This document shows, piece after piece, positions 5,925 through 9,255 of a stretch of 9,255 nt of DNA. This DNA is from Alcaligenaceae bacterium (lineage in GTDB: Bacteria; Pseudomonadota; Gammaproteobacteria; Burkholderiales; Burkholderiaceae): NCBI GenBank assembly GCA_947372575.1, contig CANBUF010000051.1, positions 1 through 9,255 on the forward strand. The letters run 5' to 3'. Each line of letters begins with the position of its first letter. Position 1 is the stretch's first letter. The translations under genes were made by a program, and so were the position numbers. The notes under the pieces were generated by a model. The model was not told where the DNA came from, made no database searches, and saw only the letters and a program-made list of their open reading frames with translations.

Positions 5925-6401
5925 ATGAATACCACTATCTTGAAAAGTGACACCACTTTCAAAAGTGACAACACTTTCAAAAGTGACACTACCTTTTCGC
6001 ATGTCAAGCCGCAGGATACGCAATATCTAAAAAATGGTTTGCGTGATTTCTTTTTATATCGGGATCTGGGCATTGCTCAGGCAACAAATGGCAAAGTGAT
6101 TGCCCATCTTGTTAAAGCGAATCTGCCTCCTACCGAAGGTACTGGCTGGCACTACCATGTCGCTGAATTCCAGATCGTCATGATGATGAAAGGCTGGGCA
6201 CGTTTTATGTATGAGGATAAGCTCACACTTGTTGCCGCTGGCGATTGTGTGCATCAACGACCAGGTATCGTTCACTACCTGTTTGATTACTCTCCAGATA
6301 TGGAATATCTCGAAATCGTCGGTCCCGCAGATTTTGGAACTGTACCGGTTCAAGAAGGTCCCTGTGCCATTCCTCCTGCGACGCCGTGGCCTGTTGGCTA
6401 G
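5925..6401 (+). CDS. Small cupin-domain protein with repeated N-terminal peptide
   Basis: 158-residue single-domain cupin. Seen: cupin motif 1 at about 74-90, GWHYHVAEFQIVMMMKG, with metal ligands His76, His78 and Glu81. Motif 2 at about 106-117, GDCVHQRPGIVH, supplies His117. The four ligands are intact, so it probably binds a divalent metal, but enzyme or sensor function cannot be told. The beta-barrel core is followed by a Pro-rich tail (PPATPWPVG). Residues 7-24 hold three copies of KSDxTF, encoded by an 18-bp tandem repeat. That is outside the cupin fold and unusual. It sits 31 nt after the GST stop and is likely co-transcribed with it. Small cupins beside glutathione transferases may handle the same electrophile or aromatic compound, but that is inference. 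The start is set by GAGGAG at 5913-5918. Confidence 0.88.
   Translation: MNTTILKSDTTFKSDNTFKSDTTFSHVKPQDTQYLKNGLRDFFLYRDLGIAQATNGKVIAHLVKANLPPTEGTGWHYHVAEFQIVMMMKGWARFMYEDKLTLVAAGDCVHQRPGIVHYLFDYSPDMEYLEIVGPADFGTVPVQEGPCAIPPATPWPVG
5943..5996 (+). repeat. Three tandem 18-bp repeats in the cupin N-terminus
   Basis: Three contiguous units, AAAAGTGACACCACTTTC (5943-5960), AAAAGTGACAACACTTTC (5961-5978) and a diverged third copy (5979-5996), each encode a KSDxTF-type hexapeptide in phase with the gene. In units 1 and 2 the DNA is also self-complementary: AAAGTG, a 4-nt loop, CACTTT (for example 5944-5959). The mRNA just after the start codon could therefore form serial small hairpins. Repeat number may vary between strains by slippage without breaking the frame. 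Confidence 0.85.
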
Positions 6402-6434
6402 GACTGGCGACTCTGTCAGGTGTGGGTTAGGACA

Positions 6435-6453
6435 GGCGTCTCATTGAGGCGCT
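6435..6453. other. Hairpin in the gap between convergent genes
   Basis: GCGTCTCA (6436-6443), T, then TGAGGCGC (6445-6452) pair with one G.U wobble in the + strand transcript. A real loop would open the innermost pairs. There is no T-run on either side, so it is at best a weak or factor-assisted 3' end signal for the cupin and desaturase transcripts. The rest of the gap (6402-6494) holds the repeat tract and nothing else I can support. Confidence 0.3.
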
Positions 6454-6524
6454 AACGTCTGAGCTAACGTCTGAGCGAACGTCAGGCGCTCACGTCAGGC
6501 GCTCACGTCACGCGCTTGTGTCAG
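6449..6524. repeat. Six-unit degenerate tandem repeat (11-14 bp)
   Basis: Consecutive units starting at 6449, 6463, 6475, 6486, 6499 and 6512 follow the pattern GCGCTMACGTCWG. The copies at 6486-6498 and 6499-6511 differ only at the last base. The tract begins in the gap after the cupin gene and covers the last nine codons plus stop of the desaturase gene (stop at 6495-6497). The C-terminal residues ARDVSA are therefore repeat-encoded. TGAGCG (6472-6477) and CGCTCA (6487-6492) can also pair. It looks like replication-slippage expansion at a gene end. Confidence 0.8.
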
Positions 6525-7424
6525 ATCGGGGCGAACGACTTGTGTTGCAAGCCCCATTTTTTCGAGTAAAAGTATCGTCGCATACGTCAGATCCAGCTCA
6601 AACCAGCGATGGCCATGTTTGGCCGAGCGCGGCTGCGCATGGTGATTGTTATGCCAGCCCTCACCGGCTGCGATCAGCGCAACAAACCAGTTGTTGCGAC
6701 TGCGCTCGCCCGTATCGTAGTTCTGATAGCCCCAGAGGTGGGCGACAGAGTTCACGGACCAGGTAATGTGCCAGACCAGGACTGTTCGCACGAAGACGCC
6801 CCAGACCAGCACGCTGACTCCACACAGCAACGCTTGCCGAAACCCGTCACCAGAGGCGAGAGCGAACAACAGACCGCCGAGAAAAAAAACTATCCACGAG
6901 CCGAACACAACCACTGGAAAGAGCCAGCCCTCCAGTTGTTTGTAGAACGGCTTGCGTAACAAGTCTTTGGCATAACGGGAATAAATCTCCAGTCGGCTGA
7001 TGTCCCGGTTTTCAACAATCATCCAGCCCATATGGCCCCACATGAAGTTCACCAAGGGACTGTGCGGATCCTCCTGTTTGTCAGAGTGCGCATGATGCAG
7101 ACGATGAATGGCGACCCAGTGCGCGGGCGTATCCTGCATGCAACAAACACCGAGAATTGCAAGAGAATATTCCAGCCACCTTGGGCATACCATCCCCCTG
7201 TGTGTCAGTAACCGATGAAAGCAGAGATTGATGCCCAGGGTACCAAAGACATACAGCCCTGCCAGCATGAGTGCGACGTTCGCCCAGCTAAACAATGCTG
7301 GGACCAAACAAAGCAGGGCGAGGAGATGGTAGAGCACCAGGGTGATGGCGTAGGGCCAGACAATACGGCTGGTGTCAATGCCTTGTGGGCGCGACAACGG
7401 GTCAGGAACAGCCAAATCAAGCAT
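6495..7424 (-). CDS. Membrane fatty acid (acyl) desaturase
   Basis: 309-residue integral-membrane di-iron desaturase of the delta-9 acyl-CoA desaturase type. It inserts a double bond into a saturated acyl chain using O2 and an electron donor, and would adjust membrane fluidity. Seen: three His boxes, HRLLTH at 70-75, HRLHH at 107-111 and HNNHH at 248-252 (in GEGWHNNHH), plus the additional NSVAH His near 235-239. Hydrophobic helix pairs lie near 23-65, 85-100 and 160-215. All iron ligands of the family are present. Bacterial members may act on phospholipid or CoA esters. The ATG at 7424 is chosen; a TTG at 7454 would add ten residues, and neither has a clear Shine-Dalgarno. An in-frame stop at 7485-7487 bounds the frame. 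The last nine codons and stop lie in the repeat tract. It lies downstream of the NUDIX-MBL gene on the same strand, separated by about 170 bp. Confidence 0.93.
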   Translation of the reverse strand: MLDLAVPDPLSRPQGIDTSRIVWPYAITLVLYHLLALLCLVPALFSWANVALMLAGLYVFGTLGINLCFHRLLTHRGMVCPRWLEYSLAILGVCCMQDTPAHWVAIHRLHHAHSDKQEDPHSPLVNFMWGHMGWMIVENRDISRLEIYSRYAKDLLRKPFYKQLEGWLFPVVVFGSWIVFFLGGLLFALASGDGFRQALLCGVSVLVWGVFVRTVLVWHITWSVNSVAHLWGYQNYDTGERSRNNWFVALIAAGEGWHNNHHAQPRSAKHGHRWFELDLTYATILLLEKMGLATQVVRPDLTQARDVSA

Positions 7425-7561
7425 GCAATTGTCACTATCAGGGTGAGCGGCCAAAGGATAGTGACGGCTGGTGATAGCCTGACATTACCACCTATTGTAT
7501 GACTTGGGTTGAATGCTTATGATTTTTATTGGGATCTGATCGGTATGTGTATGCATCATTT

Positions 7562-7581
7562 AGCAACGGCTTGATGTTGCT
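7562..7581. other. Small dyad after the NUDIX-MBL gene
   Basis: AGCAAC (7562-7567) and GTTGCT (7576-7581) flank 8 nt, 14 nt past the stop of the NUDIX-MBL gene. In that gene's transcription direction no T-run follows, so terminator function is doubtful. TTTTA follows only on the + strand, where no gene ends. The rest of the 7425-7595 gap shows no convincing promoter. Confidence 0.2.
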
Positions 7582-7595
7582 TTTATCCAATGCCC

Positions 7596-9255
7596 TTACA
7601 CGGCTGCGGCGAGTTGCCATTGACCTTCGAGATCCAGGACGCGGTTTTCCTGTTTGAGTTTGTAGAGGTGTGCAAGCAGAGAGCGGGTTGCCAACGCGTG
7701 GCGTTGCACCGGTACGTCTTGATAGGCAATTGCCACGAGCGTGTCGATCCCAGAGGGCCCGCCAGACTGACGTAGCGCCGAGAGGATCTTGTTCTCACGG
7801 TCCTGACGATGCAGCAGGACGCGTTCAATGGCCTCCTGTGGGTTGCCCATCAGAAAACCATGTCCTGGTGCCAGATAATCGATTGACTCCTGACTGAGCC
7901 TGCGCAGTGAGGACAAATACGTCGACATATCACCATCCGGAGGATTGATGACAACTGTAGAGCCTTGCATCAAATGGTCACCGGTGAACAGGATTTTTTC
8001 AGTGAGATGTAAAAAGCATAAGTGGTTTGAGGCATGTCCAGGGGTGTGGATGACGCGCAAGGTGATTCCTGCAAGTTGGAGCAACTCACCGTGTGATGGG
8101 ACATAATCCGGCTTGAAATCGAGATCCTGATTAGCATAGTGAGGTGGTGGCATGCCAATTAGCTGCGCACCTGTCATTGCCTGAAGTTGTATTGCGGCAG
8201 GAGAATGGTCGCGGTGCGTGTGTGTGCAGAGAATCCATTGAATAGGACCCGCGGCGCATTGGCGTATCGCCTCGATATGTGACGCCAGATCCGGACCTGG
8301 ATCGATGACTGCAATCCCACTTGTCGCTGAGCCAAGTAAATAAGTATTGGTGCCGGGTCCCGTCATGACCCCGGGATTTGCCGCAGTGATACGCCATATC
8401 TCCGGTGCAATCTTCACGGCCTGTCCTGGGTCGATATCGGATTTGGCAAAACCAATATTGTCTGGATCGATTTTTCTCACTTCAGCGTACGCGTAGTCCC
8501 CGGGGATCAGTGGTCGAATCGAGCCATCGCGCGCAATGGATATATGTGGGGTTGTCGAGACAGCCGGAGGTTTTGCCCTTGCGTAGGTGAGCAGATCTTC
8601 GACTCGGTGAAACCGGGTCAGTGTCTCCAGCGTTTTAAGTGTCGGAAACATCAAGTTCAATTCGCCACGCTGATTGAGCTCGAGCGCCTGTGAGGGACGC
8701 ACCCAGAGGTGTGCGACGGTTTCGGAGTTATCGTGCATCGCAATCTGTTCTGCCGGTGCCGCGGCAACAAAAAAACGAGTGTCGTAGCGGCGAGGCCTTC
8801 CGGGTTGGGTGACCCAGTGACTAAAGTAGACCAGCTGGTCAGTTCCTGCACGTAAATTTGTCTGCTGTAAACCTTCGGTAAACGATAGTTTTTTTTCGGC
8901 AAGTTGCGCACGTAATATTGCCAGCGCTGGGGCATCTGTTGCGATTAGAGGAGTCAGGTTCTCTGCGTATCGATCCTGTTCGTGCCGATAGCCGATCAGC
9001 AAACCGGCCTCTTCAAAGCATTCCCTGATGGCTGCAACCCAATAAGCCAGACCGCCTTGTTCGACTCCAAGCGCTGCGCTTGCAAGCGCGTCGTCCATGC
9101 CGACACATAAGGCATGCATATCCTTGGATCCGTCCGCAGCATCCAGCCCCCCGCCAGGAAAGACGTGCATGCCTTTAGCAAAAGTGACTTCGGTGGTGCG
9201 TTTCATCAGAAATACTTCAATCCCGTGAGTCGTATCACGGGCCAGTATGACTGTC
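7596..9255 (-). CDS. NUDIX + metallo-beta-lactamase fusion hydrolase (5' end outside window)
   Basis: At least 552 residues. The frame stays open to the window edge, and residues before the Met at 9206 (TVILARDTTHGIEVFL) fit the first NUDIX strand, so that Met is internal and the true start is beyond 9255. Numbering here is from the first complete codon. NUDIX domain at about 1-200: FPGGG at 32-36, then a stretch about 28-30 residues longer than the canonical box, then RECFEEAGLL at 77-86. This split box resembles NUDT19-type CoA/nucleotide pyrophosphatases. MBL domain at about 280-470: TGPGTNTYLLG, HTHRDH at 335-340, PGHASNH (His407), GDH (Asp426) and PGHG (His465), a full two-metal site. 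The C-terminal 60 residues look like the LACTB2-type winged helix (AHLYKLKQENRV). A hydrolase of nucleotide or CoA derivatives is plausible; the substrate is unknown. The desaturase gene follows downstream. Confidence 0.9.
   Translation of the reverse strand, partial: TVILARDTTHGIEVFLMKRTTEVTFAKGMHVFPGGGLDAADGSKDMHALCVGMDDALASAALGVEQGGLAYWVAAIRECFEEAGLLIGYRHEQDRYAENLTPLIATDAPALAILRAQLAEKKLSFTEGLQQTNLRAGTDQLVYFSHWVTQPGRPRRYDTRFFVAAAPAEQIAMHDNSETVAHLWVRPSQALELNQRGELNLMFPTLKTLETLTRFHRVEDLLTYARAKPPAVSTTPHISIARDGSIRPLIPGDYAYAEVRKIDPDNIGFAKSDIDPGQAVKIAPEIWRITAANPGVMTGPGTNTYLLGSATSGIAVIDPGPDLASHIEAIRQCAAGPIQWILCTHTHRDHSPAAIQLQAMTGAQLIGMPPPHYANQDLDFKPDYVPSHGELLQLAGITLRVIHTPGHASNHLCFLHLTEKILFTGDHLMQGSTVVINPPDGDMSTYLSSLRRLSQESIDYLAPGHGFLMGNPQEAIERVLLHRQDRENKILSALRQSGGPSGIDTLVAIAYQDVPVQRHALATRSLLAHLYKLKQENRVLDLEGQWQLAAAV

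Noticed and set aside
5943..5996. Iteron or plasmid origin
   Set aside because: The 18-bp repeats are in phase inside a coding region and no replication initiator gene is nearby.
6449..6524. CRISPR-like array
   Set aside because: The units are contiguous, short and degenerate with no spacers, so this is a simple tandem repeat.
7215..7502. 95-residue + strand frame over the desaturase start and gap
   Set aside because: Mostly antisense to the desaturase N-terminal coding region, with no motif and no ribosome site.
8889..8896. Run of eight T in the NUDIX-MBL gene (also A-runs near 6892 and 8768) as phase-variation sites
   Set aside because: Short runs of 7-8 that encode ordinary Lys or Phe codons in intact frames; no sign of an on/off switch.

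Overview
The window looks like a chromosomal stretch from a moderate-GC betaproteobacterium, most likely Alcaligenaceae (Burkholderiales). This is inferred from two orphan Bug/TctC-type periplasmic binding proteins, a short-chain intracellular polyhydroxybutyrate (PHB) depolymerase with the Ralstonia-type Cys nucleophile, and a NUDIX + metallo-beta-lactamase fusion. No rRNA, tRNA, IS element, integrase, CRISPR array or phage gene is visible. Coding density is high, and every gap is under about 150 bp.

Left block (48-3897, + strand): a tightly packed run of five genes that reads as one operon. It contains a Bug protein, an SDR oxidoreductase (4-nt ATGA overlap), a second Bug protein, an EamA/DMT-type transporter and a 68-residue DUF1653-like protein. 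Spacing runs from -4 to about +21 nt. The natural reading is capture or sensing of an organic acid in the periplasm, an NAD(P)H-linked redox step in the cytoplasm, and inner-membrane transport of a related metabolite. No TctA/TctB membrane partner is present and the substrate cannot be read from sequence. The DUF1653-like gene runs tail-to-tail into phaZ with a 16-nt overlap.

Middle block (3882-6401): phaZ (- strand) and a glutathione S-transferase plus cupin gene pair (+ strand) diverge from a 134-bp intergenic region. That region holds a 32-bp near-perfect palindrome, an extra copy of its half-site, and a second AT-rich dyad, so it is a strong candidate operator region. The cupin gene starts with three tandem 18-bp repeats that encode a repeated KSDxTF peptide.

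Right block (6402-9255, - strand): a membrane acyl desaturase and, upstream of it, a NUDIX-MBL fusion whose 5' end lies beyond the window. A six-unit 11-14 bp repeat tract covers the 3' end of the desaturase gene and the gap to the convergent cupin gene.

The window is mostly ordinary housekeeping and accessory metabolism. I see no convincing new defence or mobile system. The features most worth checking are the phaZ/GST intergenic dyads and the two tandem-repeat tracts.
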